Assembly: GCA_009782165.1 (NCBI GenBank) | Contig: WQUH01000214.1 | Coordinates: 1-10,098 of the forward strand | Length of the DNA: 10,098 nucleotides | Source of the DNA: Pseudomonadota bacterium | Lineage (GTDB): Bacteria; Desulfobacterota; Desulfobulbia; Desulfobulbales; Desulfobulbaceae | Reading direction: 5' to 3' | Shown here: piece by piece, positions 1-7,382 of the stretch | Position numbering within the stretch: the stretch's first letter is position 1 | Layout: every line of letters starts with the position of its first letter | Made by a program: the position numbers and the translations under genes | The notes under the pieces: generated by a model | What the model saw: only the letters and a program-made list of their open reading frames with translations | The model's database searches: none | What the model was told of the DNA's origin: nothing

Positions 1-2048
1 CCGTTTTCCCGCATCACCGCAATGACCTTGCGCCCCTCTTCCGGCGTGCGGCAGAACGGCACCATCAGCTTGATGTTGGTCAGGCCCATGTCGTTGCGCG
101 CCTTGAGCAGGGCGGTGCACTCCAGGTCGAAGGCCGCCCGGTAGCGCGGATCGTAGTAGCGCGAGGCCCCGCGCCAGCCGATCATCGGGTTGGATTCCTC
201 GGGCTCGTAGAGATGGCCGCCGATCAGGTTGGCGTATTCGTTGGATTTGAAATCCGACAGGCGGACGATCACATCCTTGGGATAAAAACCGGCGGCGATC
301 CTGGACACGCCTTCGGCCAGCTTGTCGATGAAATACTGGCGCTTGTCGGTCGGATAGGCCGAGGTGCGCTCATCGATGGTCTGCACGATGTCGAAGATGT
401 CGTCGTCTTCCCTGGCCTGCTTCCGCAACTCCTCGTAGTTGATCAGGGCCAGCGGATGAATGCCGATGTGCGAGTTGATGATGAACTCCTCCCGGGCCAG
501 GCCGACGCCCTCGTTGGGCAACTGCCCTTCGACGAAGGCCTTTTCCGGCAGGCCGACATTCATCATCACCTTGGTGCGGGTGGCCGGGATATTGTGCAGA
601 TCGAGGACTTCGATCTCGAACTTGAGCAGGCCCTCGTAGATAGTGCCGGTTTCGCCCTCGGCGCAGCAGACCGTCACCTGCTGGCCGTCCTTGATTTTCC
701 GGGTGCCGTTTTCAGTGCCGATGACGCAGGGGATGCCGAGCTCGCGGGAGATGATCGCCGCGTGGCAGGTGCGGCCGCCGCGGTTGGTGACGATGGCGCC
801 GGCGATTTTCATGATCGGTTCCCAGTCGGGGTCGGTCATGTCGGTGACCAGCACCTCGCCGGCTCTGAAGTCATGGATCTGGCTGACATCGTTGAGGATG
901 CGGGTCACGCCCTGGCCGATCTTGGCGCCCACGGCCTGGCCGCTGGCCAGCGCCGTGCCCTTCTCCTTGAGCACATAGGTCTCCATGGTCCGCTTGTTGG
1001 CCTGGGAATGCACGGTTTCCGGCCGGGCCTGGACGATGAACAGGTTGCCGGTGCCCACGGTTTTCCCGTCGCCGTCCTTGGCCCATTCGATATCCATGGG
1101 CCGGCCGTAGTGGTCTTCGATGATGCAGGCCCAGCGCGCCAGTTGCAGGATGTCGTCGTCGGCGAGGATGTAGGAGCCGCGCTCTTCGGCGGTGGTCTCC
1201 ACATTCTTCACCGGCTCCTCCGCTCCGGGCTCGTTGTTGTAGACCATCTTGATTTCCTTGGTGCCCACCCGTTTGCCGACGATGGGCCGCTTGCCCTGCT
1301 TCAGGGTCGGCTTGAAGACGTAGAACTCGTCGGGGTTGACCGCGCCCTGCACCACGTTCTCGCCCAGGCCCCAGGCGCCGGTGAGGAAGACCGCATCCTT
1401 GAAGCCCGATTCGGTGTCGATGGAGAAGATGACGCCCGAACAGGCGGAATCGGAGCGCACCATCTTCTGCACCACGATGGACAGGTACACGTCGAACTGG
1501 CCGAAGCCCCGGTCGTGGCGGTAGGAGATGGCGCGGTCGGTGAACAGGGAGGCGAAACAGCGCTTGCAGGCGTCGATCAGGGCGACCGGGCCGCGGATAT
1601 TGAGGTAGGTGTCCTGCTGGCCGGCAAAGGAGGCATCGGGCAGATCCTCGGCGGTTGCCGACGAACGGACCGCGACATCGACACTAGGGCCGTACTCCTT
1701 TTCCATCCGCTGGTAGGCGCTGAGAATCGCCTGGCGCAGATCGTCGGGAAACTCGGCGTTGCGGATGATGGCGCGAACCTTGGCGCCGCGCTCCTGCAAA
1801 TTGTACAGGTCGTGGGTGTCCAGCCCGGCCAGGGCCTCGCGGATGGCCGACTCGACCCCGGCCTCCTTGAGCAGATAGCGGTAGGCATAGGCGGTGATGG
1901 CAAAACCGTTGGGAACCGCCACTCCCTTGGAGGTCAACTTCTGGTGCATCTCTCCCAGGGAGGCGTTTTTGCCGCCCACCCGCGGGACATCCTCGATGCC
2001 GATTTCGTCAAACCACAGAATGAGCGCTGTCTCGTGTGTGTTGTTCAT
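1..2048 (-). CDS. ppsA: Phosphoenolpyruvate synthase (pyruvate, water dikinase), 3' end outside window
   Basis: PEP synthase converts pyruvate, ATP and water to PEP, AMP and phosphate, the entry step of gluconeogenesis from C3 compounds; it is cytosolic. I translated 682 codons from the minus strand; the family is usually about 790-800 residues, so roughly the last 110-120 are off the left edge. The N-terminal ATP-binding domain carries [18 protein letters not shown] (residues from 128). The central phosphohistidine domain has [10 protein letters not shown] with the catalytic His at 429, followed by [11 protein letters not shown]. The C-terminal TIM barrel begins with GVGLAREEF (Arg519). The second catalytic motif of the barrel lies outside the window. 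The ATG at 2048-2046 is preceded by a good Shine-Dalgarno, AGGGAG (2060-2055), with a 6-nt spacer. The gene is divergent from the mutase at 2318 and has its own likely promoter and a structured leader. Cys before the active His replaces the more usual Ser; this looks tolerable. Confidence 0.96.
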   Translation of the reverse strand, partial: MNNTHETALILWFDEIGIEDVPRVGGKNASLGEMHQKLTSKGVAVPNGFAITAYAYRYLLKEAGVESAIREALAGLDTHDLYNLQERGAKVRAIIRNAEFPDDLRQAILSAYQRMEKEYGPSVDVAVRSSATAEDLPDASFAGQQDTYLNIRGPVALIDACKRCFASLFTDRAISYRHDRGFGQFDVYLSIVVQKMVRSDSACSGVIFSIDTESGFKDAVFLTGAWGLGENVVQGAVNPDEFYVFKPTLKQGKRPIVGKRVGTKEIKMVYNNEPGAEEPVKNVETTAEERGSYILADDDILQLARWACIIEDHYGRPMDIEWAKDGDGKTVGTGNLFIVQARPETVHSQANKRTMETYVLKEKGTALASGQAVGAKIGQGVTRILNDVSQIHDFRAGEVLVTDMTDPDWEPIMKIAGAIVTNRGGRTCHAAIISRELGIPCVIGTENGTRKIKDGQQVTVCCAEGETGTIYEGLLKFEIEVLDLHNIPATRTKVMMNVGLPEKAFVEGQLPNEGVGLAREEFIINSHIGIHPLALINYEELRKQAREDDDIFDIVQTIDERTSAYPTDKRQYFIDKLAEGVSRIAAGFYPKDVIVRLSDFKSNEYANLIGGHLYEPEESNPMIGWRGASRYYDPRYRAAFDLECTALLKARNDMGLTNIKLMVPFCRTPEEGRKVIAVMREN

Positions 2049-2061
2049 CGCCTGCTCCCTC

Positions 2062-2121
2062 AAAAAAGACGTCGGCCGGGGTCAAGCCCGTCCGGCAACC
2101 CCTTGTTGCCGGCAACCGACG
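2062..2121 (-). promoter_or_regulatory. Structured ppsA leader with U6 tract, candidate attenuator
   Basis: On the minus strand the leader can fold into a compact branched structure. The outer stem is CGUCGG (2121-2116) with CCGACG (2075-2070). Inside it is hairpin A, CCGGCAAC (2112-2105) with GUUGCCGG (2099-2092) and an AAGGG loop: 8 perfect pairs. Hairpin B is CGGG (2090-2087) with CCCG (2080-2077). The outer stem is followed by UC and then six U (2067-2062), which lie one base before the Shine-Dalgarno AGGGAG. An alternative small hairpin, GUUG-CCGG-CAAC (2116-2105), excludes hairpin A. A GC-rich fold plus U tract in a 5' leader, with no upstream minus-strand gene to terminate, suggests attenuation or translational control. 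Function is inferred. Confidence 0.45.
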
Positions 2122-2141
2122 AACAATTCCTGCAAGATGCT

Positions 2142-2170
2142 ACTGTAGAAAAAAAGCGTATCCCGGTCAA
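2142..2170 (-). promoter_or_regulatory. Predicted sigma70-type promoter of ppsA
   Basis: Read on the minus strand, TTGACC (2170-2165) is followed after exactly 17 bp by TACAGT (2147-2142). The -35 matches 5 of 6 consensus bases and the -10 matches 4 of 6. The start of transcription would fall near 2135, giving a leader of about 87 nt before the ATG at 2048. This is a pattern match only. Confidence 0.55.
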
Positions 2171-2232
2171 CAGAAACGTCCCATATCCGCCCGGCTTACA
2201 GCATTCGGCAGGCGGGCATGAGCCACAGAATC

Positions 2233-2261
2233 TTGCCAAGATTGCCTTGGCGGGATATATT
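2233..2261 (+). promoter_or_regulatory. Predicted sigma70-type promoter of the phosphohexomutase gene
   Basis: TTGCCA (2233-2238), a 17-bp spacer, then TATATT (2256-2261); each hexamer matches consensus at 5 of 6 positions. It lies about 57 bp before the ATG at 2318 and points away from the ppsA promoter. The -35 and -10 overlap two inverted repeats, so a regulator could control access here. Confidence 0.55.
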
Positions 2262-2273
2262 GACGGAATATAT
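2235..2273. repeat. Two adjacent perfect inverted repeats over the mutase promoter
   Basis: The first is GCCAAG (2235-2240), ATTGC, CTTGGC (2246-2251). The second is ATATATT (2255-2261), GACGG, AATATAT (2267-2273). Both have 5-bp spacers. Their centres (2243 and 2264) are 21 bp apart, about two helical turns, so they would lie on the same face of DNA. They overlap the predicted -35 and -10. The arms differ in sequence, so they are not two copies of one operator. Protein binding is an inference. Confidence 0.4.
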
Positions 2274-2317
2274 TTGTTTTTCCATCTCTTCAACCAGATG
2301 CACAGGACCAGGCCGCC

Positions 2318-4075
2318 ATGACCATTGCCCACGAGATCCGCACCATCAGCGCCGCCGGCGTTGTCGCCGGCAACCATGACCAAAGCCGCTATTTCGAGGC
2401 GATCAGACGGCTGGTCGCCGGTCGGGACACCGCCGCATCGTCCGCGGACCGGATCCAGTGGCAGGCCGAAATCGACCGGATCTACCGCCTGATCGAAGAT
2501 GAGATACGCACCCGGACAGGCAAGCCCGCCAAACCCGTCGCCTTCGGCACCTCGGGGTGGCGGGGCGCCCTGGGCAAGGAGCTGTTCGTGCGTTCGGTGG
2601 CCGTGGTCACCGCCGCCATCCTCGGCATGTACCGGGAAGCGGAGCGCGACGAGGGCCTTAGGCAGGCCCTGGGGGTGGCCGATTTCTCCGCCATGCGGCA
2701 GCGGGGCTGCGTGGTCGGCTTTGACAACCGGTTCGGCGGGCCCCTGTTGGCGCGGGCGGCGATCGCCGTCCTCCGGGCCAACGGCGTCAAGGTCTACTAT
2801 GCCGGCGAAGCCACCACCGGCGCGCTTTCGGCCTCGGTCCTGATCCGCAGGGCCGCCTTTTCCATCAACCTCACGCCCAGCCACAACCCCCTGGAGTACG
2901 GCGGCTTCAAGTACAACGCCGCCGACGGCGGCCCGGCCGCCCCGATCCTCACCGATACCATCACCCGCCTGGCCGGGGAATACATGGACTCGGGCGCCCC
3001 GGACCTCATCCCGGCCGCGCTCGATGTCGACCGGCCCCTGGAAGAGCTGCACGAGGTCGTCCGCGAAGACGCCCTAGCCAGTTGGCAGCGGCTGATCCGC
3101 GACAACATCCGGCTTCACGGCATCGACTATGACCGGCTGCTGGCCGACCTGGCGCGCAACAGCCAGGTTGCGGTGTGCGTCGACGCGGTCCACGGGGCCG
3201 CCCGCAACTATCTGCTCCGCCTCCTCGCCAACCCTCCCGCCGAACGGCTGACCCTGCTCCGCGCCAACCCCGATCCCACCTTCGGCGGGATTGCGCCGGA
3301 GCCTTCCTCGGCCAACATGCAGCCGACCCTGACGGCGCTCTCGGCCCGGCCCGAGCCGCTCAAGATCGGGGCGATCATCGATCCCGACGGCGACCGCATC
3401 CGCTTCACCGACGGCGAGGTCGAGATTTCGATGAACCAGTTCGGCGCCATGGCGTACCACTTTCTCCACGAGATCAAGGGCAAGCGGGGCATGGTCGCCA
3501 AGACCGTGGCCTCGAGCAACCTGGCCAATGGCCTGGCCGTCCAACTGGGCGAGGAGGTGTTCGAGCCCAGGGTCGGCTTCAAGGAATTCAAGCCTGTCAT
3601 TGACAAGGCCCTGGTTTTCTTCGAAGAATCGGACGGGATTTCCGTTATCGGCCACACCCCGGAAAAGGATGCCTTCATCGGCCTGATCCTGGCCATTGAC
3701 ATGACGCTGGCCCTGAACAAGCCGCTGGGCCAGTACCTTGCCGAGATCGAGGATCGCTTCGGCCACTACTATCCCGACCGCGACGGCGTCACGGTTTCCC
3801 AGCAGGGCGAGAGCCTGCTGGCGACCCTCGACAAGCTGCGCGTCTACGGACCCGGCAGCCGGGTTCTGGTCGGCGGAACCGCGCGGACCATCACCGAGGT
3901 GATCGATATCGACGGCCGCAAGATGATCCTCGACGACGGTTCCTGGATCATGATCCGCCCCTCGGGCACCGAACCCAAGGTCCGTTTTTACGTCGAGGCC
4001 AGGAGCCCGGAAGAAACGTCTTTATTGGTCCAAAGCGCCAAAACGATGCTTGCCGAAACAGGACTCCTGCCCTAA
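2318..4075 (+). CDS. Phosphohexomutase (phosphoglucomutase/phosphomannomutase family)
   Basis: This enzyme of the alpha-D-phosphohexomutase superfamily interconverts hexose 6-phosphate and hexose 1-phosphate through a phosphoserine, feeding glycogen, LPS and other sugar-nucleotide synthesis; it is cytosolic. All four signatures are present in order. FGTSGWRG is at 76-83. The active-site loop TPSHNP has catalytic Ser188 and is followed by GGFKYN, as in Pgm-type enzymes. The Mg-binding loop is DPDGDR at 355-360. The sugar-specificity loop is EESDG at 436-440, and the phosphate-binding loop is RPSGTEP at 547-553. The length of 585 aa is near the phosphoglucomutase end of the range; the first ~70 residues extend before the conserved core. 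The ATG follows AGGA (2304-2307) with a 10-nt spacer, rather long. Glucose or mannose specificity cannot be settled by eye; the SHNP surroundings favour phosphoglucomutase. No clear terminator follows, so read-through into nifU is possible. Confidence 0.93.
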   Translation: MTIAHEIRTISAAGVVAGNHDQSRYFEAIRRLVAGRDTAASSADRIQWQAEIDRIYRLIEDEIRTRTGKPAKPVAFGTSGWRGALGKELFVRSVAVVTAAILGMYREAERDEGLRQALGVADFSAMRQRGCVVGFDNRFGGPLLARAAIAVLRANGVKVYYAGEATTGALSASVLIRRAAFSINLTPSHNPLEYGGFKYNAADGGPAAPILTDTITRLAGEYMDSGAPDLIPAALDVDRPLEELHEVVREDALASWQRLIRDNIRLHGIDYDRLLADLARNSQVAVCVDAVHGAARNYLLRLLANPPAERLTLLRANPDPTFGGIAPEPSSANMQPTLTALSARPEPLKIGAIIDPDGDRIRFTDGEVEISMNQFGAMAYHFLHEIKGKRGMVAKTVASSNLANGLAVQLGEEVFEPRVGFKEFKPVIDKALVFFEESDGISVIGHTPEKDAFIGLILAIDMTLALNKPLGQYLAEIEDRFGHYYPDRDGVTVSQQGESLLATLDKLRVYGPGSRVLVGGTARTITEVIDIDGRKMILDDGSWIMIRPSGTEPKVRFYVEARSPEETSLLVQSAKTMLAETGLLP

Positions 4076-4093
4076 TGTAACACCGTGGCATCT

Positions 4094-4121
4094 CTCCCTG
4101 CCCCTCTCGGGCGGCGGGGAG
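4094..4121 (+). other. GC-rich hairpin in the mutase-nifU gap
   Basis: CTCCC (4094-4098) and GCCC (4100-4103) can pair with GGGC (4109-4112) and GGGAG (4117-4121) around a CTCTC-type loop, with a bulge. No U tract follows, so it is not a convincing intrinsic terminator. It could pause transcription or act at the RNA level between the two genes. The rest of the 83-bp gap shows no good promoter. Confidence 0.3.
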
Positions 4122-4158
4122 GCATACGCATCGACAACCATAGTCTCAGGGAACCGCC

Positions 4159-4995
4159 ATGTGGGAATATACCGATACAGTCCAGGACCATTTCATCAAC
4201 CCCAGAAACGTCGGCGAGATCGAGCGTGCCGACGGCGTGGGCAACGTCGGCTCCCTTGCCTGCGGCGATGCCCTGCGGCTGACCATCAAGGTGGATGCGA
4301 ACCAGGTGATCACCGACGCCAAATTCAAGACCTTCGGCTGCGCTTCGGCCATCGCCTCCTCCTCGGTGCTCACCGAGATGATCAAGGGCATGAAGCTGGA
4401 AGAGGCCAAAAAACTGACCAACGACGACATCGCCAAGGCCCTGGGCGGCCTGCCCAAGGAAAAGATGCACTGCTCGGTCATGGGCCGCGAGGCCCTGGAG
4501 GCGGCCATCGCCAACTATACCGGGGCCATTCTGCCCATGGCGCAGGGCGAGGTGGTCTGCGAATGTTTCGGGGTCACCGACCTGGAGATCATCCGGGCGA
4601 TCCGGGAAAACTCGCTGACCTCGGTGGAGGACATCACCAACTTCACCAAGGCCGGCGGCGGCTGCGGCAAATGCGAGGGCAAGCTGCGGGCCCTGCTGGC
4701 CGAGACGGCGGCGGGCGCGGCCGGTCACACGCCCAGTGCCCCGAAAAAGAAGCGGATGACCACGCTTGAAAAAATCAAGAAGATCGAAGAGGTCATCGAG
4801 CGGGAGATCAAGCCCAACCTGAAAAAGGACGGCGGCGACATCCAACTGATCGACGTGGACGGCGATTTCGTCACGGTCTCGCTGCGGGGCGCCTGCGCCA
4901 ACTGCTCGTCTGCGCGGACGACCCTGAAGGAATATGTGGAGAAAAAGCTGCGCGAACAGGTGCTGGAAACTCTGATCGTCGAGGAGGATAAATAA
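4159..4995 (+). CDS. nifU: NifU Fe-S cluster assembly scaffold, full three-domain form
   Basis: NifU is the scaffold on which Fe-S clusters are built from iron and the sulfur delivered by NifS, then passed to apoproteins. The 278-aa protein has the full NIF-type architecture. The IscU-like domain (about 1-125) starts MWEYTDTVQDHFINPRNVG and has ligand cysteines 35, 61 and 105, with Asp37 after Cys35. A central BFD-like [2Fe-2S] domain (about 130-180) has Cys134, 136, 169 and 172 in CxC and CxxC pairs. After an Ala/Lys-rich linker (181-200), the C-terminal Nfu domain (201-278) has CxxC at 246 and 249. It resembles Azotobacter NifU closely in motif order but is shorter than that ~310-aa protein, mainly in the linker. 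The ATG follows AGGGA (4148-4152) with a 6-nt spacer. The stop overlaps the nifS start by one base, implying translational coupling and matched dosage. Confidence 0.95.
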   Translation: MWEYTDTVQDHFINPRNVGEIERADGVGNVGSLACGDALRLTIKVDANQVITDAKFKTFGCASAIASSSVLTEMIKGMKLEEAKKLTNDDIAKALGGLPKEKMHCSVMGREALEAAIANYTGAILPMAQGEVVCECFGVTDLEIIRAIRENSLTSVEDITNFTKAGGGCGKCEGKLRALLAETAAGAAGHTPSAPKKKRMTTLEKIKKIEEVIEREIKPNLKKDGGDIQLIDVDGDFVTVSLRGACANCSSARTTLKEYVEKKLREQVLETLIVEEDK

Positions 4996-6179
4996 TGGCT
5001 GTGCTGCCCGAGCAGGTCATCTATATGGACAACAACGCCACCACCCGGATCGCCCCCGAGGTGCTGGACGCCATGATGCCCTATCTGACCCGGTTTTACG
5101 GCAATCCGTCCTCGATGTACACCTTCGGCGGTCAGGTCGGGCGGGCGATCAACCAGGCCCGGGAGGAGGTCGCCGGCCTGCTCGGCGCCGCCCCCGGCGA
5201 GATCGTGTTCACCAGTTGCGGCACCGAAAGCGACTCCACCGCCATCCTTTCCGCCATCCAGACCAACCCGGAGAAGAATCACCTGGTCACCACCAAGGTG
5301 GAGCATCCGGCGGTGAAAAACCTGTGCGACAACCTGGAGATCTTCACCGGCCGCAAATACCATGTCACCCGGCTGCCGGTCGCCTCCGACGGCACCCTGG
5401 ACCTGCAACGGTTCAAAGACAGCCTCACCGACGAGACCGCCATTGTCAGCGTGATGTGGGCCAACAACGAGACCGGGGTGCTCTTCCCGGTGGAGGAGAT
5501 GGCCCGGATCGCCAGGGAACGGGGCATCCTCTTCCATACCGATGCGGTGCAGGCGGTGGGCAAGATCCCGATCGATCTCAAACAGACAGCCATTGATTTT
5601 CTTTCCCTTTCCGGCCACAAACTCCACGCCCCCAAGGGGGTCGGCGTCCTCTATGTCCGCAAGGGCACGCCCTATATCCCCTTCCTGAACGGCGGCCACC
5701 AGGAACACGGCCGCCGGGGCGGCACCGAGAACGTCGCCTCGATCGTCGGCCTGGGCCGGGCCTGCGCCCTGGCGGCCGAAAAGATGGCCGAGGAAAACAC
5801 CAGGGTCCGGGCCCTGCGGGACAAGCTGGAGCACGGTCTGCTGACCGCGATCCCCAAGTCGCTGCGCAACGGGCATCCGAGCCAGCGCCTGCCCAACACC
5901 GCCAACATCAGTTTCGAGTACGTCGAGGGCGAGGCCATTCTCCTGCACATGAACCAGGCGAACATCTGCGCCTCCTCCGGCTCGGCCTGCACCTCCGGTT
6001 CCCTGGAACCCTCGCACGTGCTCCGGGCCATGGGCGTGCCGTTCACCGCGGCGCACGGCTCGATCCGGTTCAGCCTCTCGATCTACAATACCGAACAGGA
6101 GGTCGACTTCGTCCTGGCGACCTTGCCGGGGATCATCGCCAAGCTGCGCGCCCTGTCCCCCTTCTGGGAGGACAAATAA
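4995..6179 (+). CDS. nifS: NifS-type cysteine desulfurase
   Basis: This PLP-dependent enzyme removes sulfur from L-cysteine, giving alanine and a persulfide that NifU uses for cluster assembly. In 394 aa it shows the group I desulfurase pattern. YMDNNATT is near the N-terminus (10-17). VEHPAV carries His104, which stacks on PLP. TDAVQA (182-187) has Asp183 and Gln186, and SGHK has the Schiff-base Lys209. The flexible catalytic loop SSGSACTSG has Cys332. The short loop and the SGSLEPSHVL that follows fit the NifS/IscS class rather than the SufS class. The start ATG (4995-4997) shares its A with the nifU stop codon and sits 7 nt after GAGGAGG (4981-4987), so the pair is an operon. No nifHDK or other nitrogenase genes are in view, so a role in general Fe-S assembly is as likely as a dedicated nitrogenase role. 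Confidence 0.95.
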   Translation: MAVLPEQVIYMDNNATTRIAPEVLDAMMPYLTRFYGNPSSMYTFGGQVGRAINQAREEVAGLLGAAPGEIVFTSCGTESDSTAILSAIQTNPEKNHLVTTKVEHPAVKNLCDNLEIFTGRKYHVTRLPVASDGTLDLQRFKDSLTDETAIVSVMWANNETGVLFPVEEMARIARERGILFHTDAVQAVGKIPIDLKQTAIDFLSLSGHKLHAPKGVGVLYVRKGTPYIPFLNGGHQEHGRRGGTENVASIVGLGRACALAAEKMAEENTRVRALRDKLEHGLLTAIPKSLRNGHPSQRLPNTANISFEYVEGEAILLHMNQANICASSGSACTSGSLEPSHVLRAMGVPFTAAHGSIRFSLSIYNTEQEVDFVLATLPGIIAKLRALSPFWEDK

Positions 6180-6203
6180 AAAAGGCACCCTGTTCAGGCG
6201 CCT
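6178..6203 (-). terminator. Intrinsic terminator on the minus strand, antisense to the nifS end
   Basis: On the minus strand the RNA reads AGGCGCC (6203-6197), a 7-nt loop UGAACAG, GGUGCCU (6189-6183, one G-U pair), with U continuing to 6178, so six U in total. On the plus strand the same hairpin has an A-C mismatch and only a weak CCGGGUUUU tail. The signal therefore favours transcripts running leftward, although both flanking genes run rightward. It may also work weakly for nifS. Confidence 0.5.
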
Positions 6204-6256
6204 CCGGGTTTTGGCCGGCGGCGCCGCTTCCTGCTCTCCATTCGCGCCGAGCCGCC

Positions 6257-7195
6257 ATGCGTATCATTGCTCCCAGCTTCACCATCCTCGACGAACTCGA
6301 CCGGCAGTCCCTGCCGGTTCGCATCGAATACTGCGGTCGGATCTGCTACAAAAGCGAAAGCCGGATCGACAGCGACTCCGCCATCCCCTTTGTCGAAAAG
6401 ATGGCGGCCAACGGACACAACTCCGTCCTGGAGATGGGGGTGGTCACGCTGACCGCCGTCTGCGCCTCGCCGGAACCGATTGCCGCCCTTTTTTTCCGTC
6501 AGCCGAAATTTCTGCAGATCGACCGGCTGGGCGAGGATCGGTTGCTGATCACCGGCTCCATCCGCGCCCTGCGCGAGATGCGGCTCTTCCATCCCGACGA
6601 TGTCATCTCCCAGGCCATTGCCCGGTTCCTCCACAGCCGCCATCCGTACTTTTTTTTCGAGGCCCCGGCAACGCTTGCCGATGTGACGGGCCCCACCCGC
6701 GTCGCCATCGAAAACATGTCGCTCGCCCAGGTGGAAGGGCTTGACCCGCCGCTCTGCGCCAAACACCGGTTCCTGGCGGTGAAATTCATCGTCAACCGGG
6801 CGGTGACCCACGAGCTGGTCCGCCACCGTCCCTGCTCGTTTCTGCAGGAAAGCCAGCGGTACTGCCGCTATTCCGCCGACAAATTCGGCAATGAAGTCAC
6901 CTTCATCAAGCCGGTCTTTTTCGAGGAGGGGAGCGAGGAATTCGCGCTCTGGCAGCAGTCGATGGCCGCGATGGAGGCCCAGTACCTCCGGCTGCTGCAA
7001 ACCTCATCGCCGCAGGCCGCCCGGACCGTGCTGCCCAACTCCTGCAAGACGGAAATCATCGTCTATGCCAACCTCCTGGAATGGAAACACATTTTCACTC
7101 TCCGCACCTCGCCCGCCGCCGAGCCGTCGATGCGGGAGGTCATGATTCCCCTGGCCCAGGAATTGCGGCGGCGCTATCCCGCCATCTTTTCCTAA
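6257..7195 (+). CDS. thyX: Flavin-dependent thymidylate synthase ThyX
   Basis: ThyX methylates dUMP to dTMP using methylene-tetrahydrofolate as carbon donor and reduced FAD, so unlike ThyA it does not produce dihydrofolate. The defining motif RHR-x7-S is intact: Arg189, His190, Arg191, then Ser199, within a segment reading RHRPCSFLQESQRY. HNSVLEM (54-60) matches the conserved H-x-S-x-L-E region near the N-terminus. The C-terminal region with EWKHIFTLR (275-283) and MREVM matches the dUMP/FAD-binding end of the family. At 312 aa it is longer than many ThyX proteins (about 220-250 aa); the extra length appears to lie between residues 70 and 180. The ATG has no good Shine-Dalgarno and no clear own promoter, so expression may depend on read-through from nifS, 77 bp upstream. 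Alternative starts are not obvious. Confidence 0.92.
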   Translation: MRIIAPSFTILDELDRQSLPVRIEYCGRICYKSESRIDSDSAIPFVEKMAANGHNSVLEMGVVTLTAVCASPEPIAALFFRQPKFLQIDRLGEDRLLITGSIRALREMRLFHPDDVISQAIARFLHSRHPYFFFEAPATLADVTGPTRVAIENMSLAQVEGLDPPLCAKHRFLAVKFIVNRAVTHELVRHRPCSFLQESQRYCRYSADKFGNEVTFIKPVFFEEGSEEFALWQQSMAAMEAQYLRLLQTSSPQAARTVLPNSCKTEIIVYANLLEWKHIFTLRTSPAAEPSMREVMIPLAQELRRRYPAIFS

Positions 7196-7224
7196 GCCGT
7201 GAAAAATACGAACGAGGCCGAGAC

Positions 7225-7260
7225 GGCCGGCATCATCCCGGTACAAGCACCGCGCCGGCC
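7225..7260 (+). terminator. Possible terminator-like hairpin after thyX
   Basis: GGCCGGC (7225-7231) pairs perfectly with GCCGGCC (7254-7260). An inner stem of CGGT (7239-7242) with ACCG (7249-7252) fits within the loop. A pyrimidine-rich stretch with T runs follows (7261-7280), but it is not a clean U tract. It lies 30 bp after the thyX stop and before the ATPase promoter, where a terminator would be expected. Confidence 0.35.
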
Positions 7261-7300
7261 CCCCGTTGTTTTCCTCTTTCGGAAAAATGCGTCTTCTTTT

Positions 7301-7329
7301 TTGACCCCTTTGTTCATCTATTATATAAT
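7301..7329 (+). promoter_or_regulatory. Strong sigma70-type promoter of the ATPase-glycosyltransferase operon
   Basis: TTGACC (7301-7306) is separated by exactly 17 bp from a perfect TATAAT (7324-7329). A T-rich stretch precedes the -35 box. Transcription would start near 7336, leaving a leader of about 47 nt before the ATG at 7383. This is the best promoter match I found in the window; it sets the ATPase gene apart from thyX upstream. Confidence 0.7.
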
Positions 7330-7382
7330 ACCGCTGAAAAAACTTTTTATTCCACTCATGCTGCGGAGATACCGGCGCGCCA

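Noticed and set aside
213..2321. 702-codon open frame on the plus strand opposite ppsA
   Set aside because: It lies antisense to a clear PEP synthase with intact motifs. Its product is low-complexity, rich in Gly, Asp, Val and Leu, with no recognisable domain, as expected for a shadow frame in GC-rich DNA.
3074..3766. 230-codon minus-strand frame inside the phosphohexomutase
   Set aside because: It is fully contained in the mutase coding region, which carries all four family signatures. It is a GC-driven shadow.
4076..4158. Separate promoter or IscR-type site before nifU
   Set aside because: I found no -35/-10 pair with proper spacing and no IscR-like palindrome, so no feature is claimed.
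4050..4769. 239-codon plus-strand frame overlapping the mutase end and nifU
   Set aside because: It is out of frame with NifU, whose domains and cysteines are intact; its product is Arg/Gly-rich and lacks structure.
4725..6188. 487-codon open frame on the minus strand opposite nifS
   Set aside because: NifS on the plus strand has every catalytic residue; the antisense frame has no recognisable motif and no ribosome site that I can see.
7331..7366. CCGC...GCGG pairing in the ATPase leader
   Set aside because: Only four pairs with a long loop; too weak to claim as a regulatory structure.
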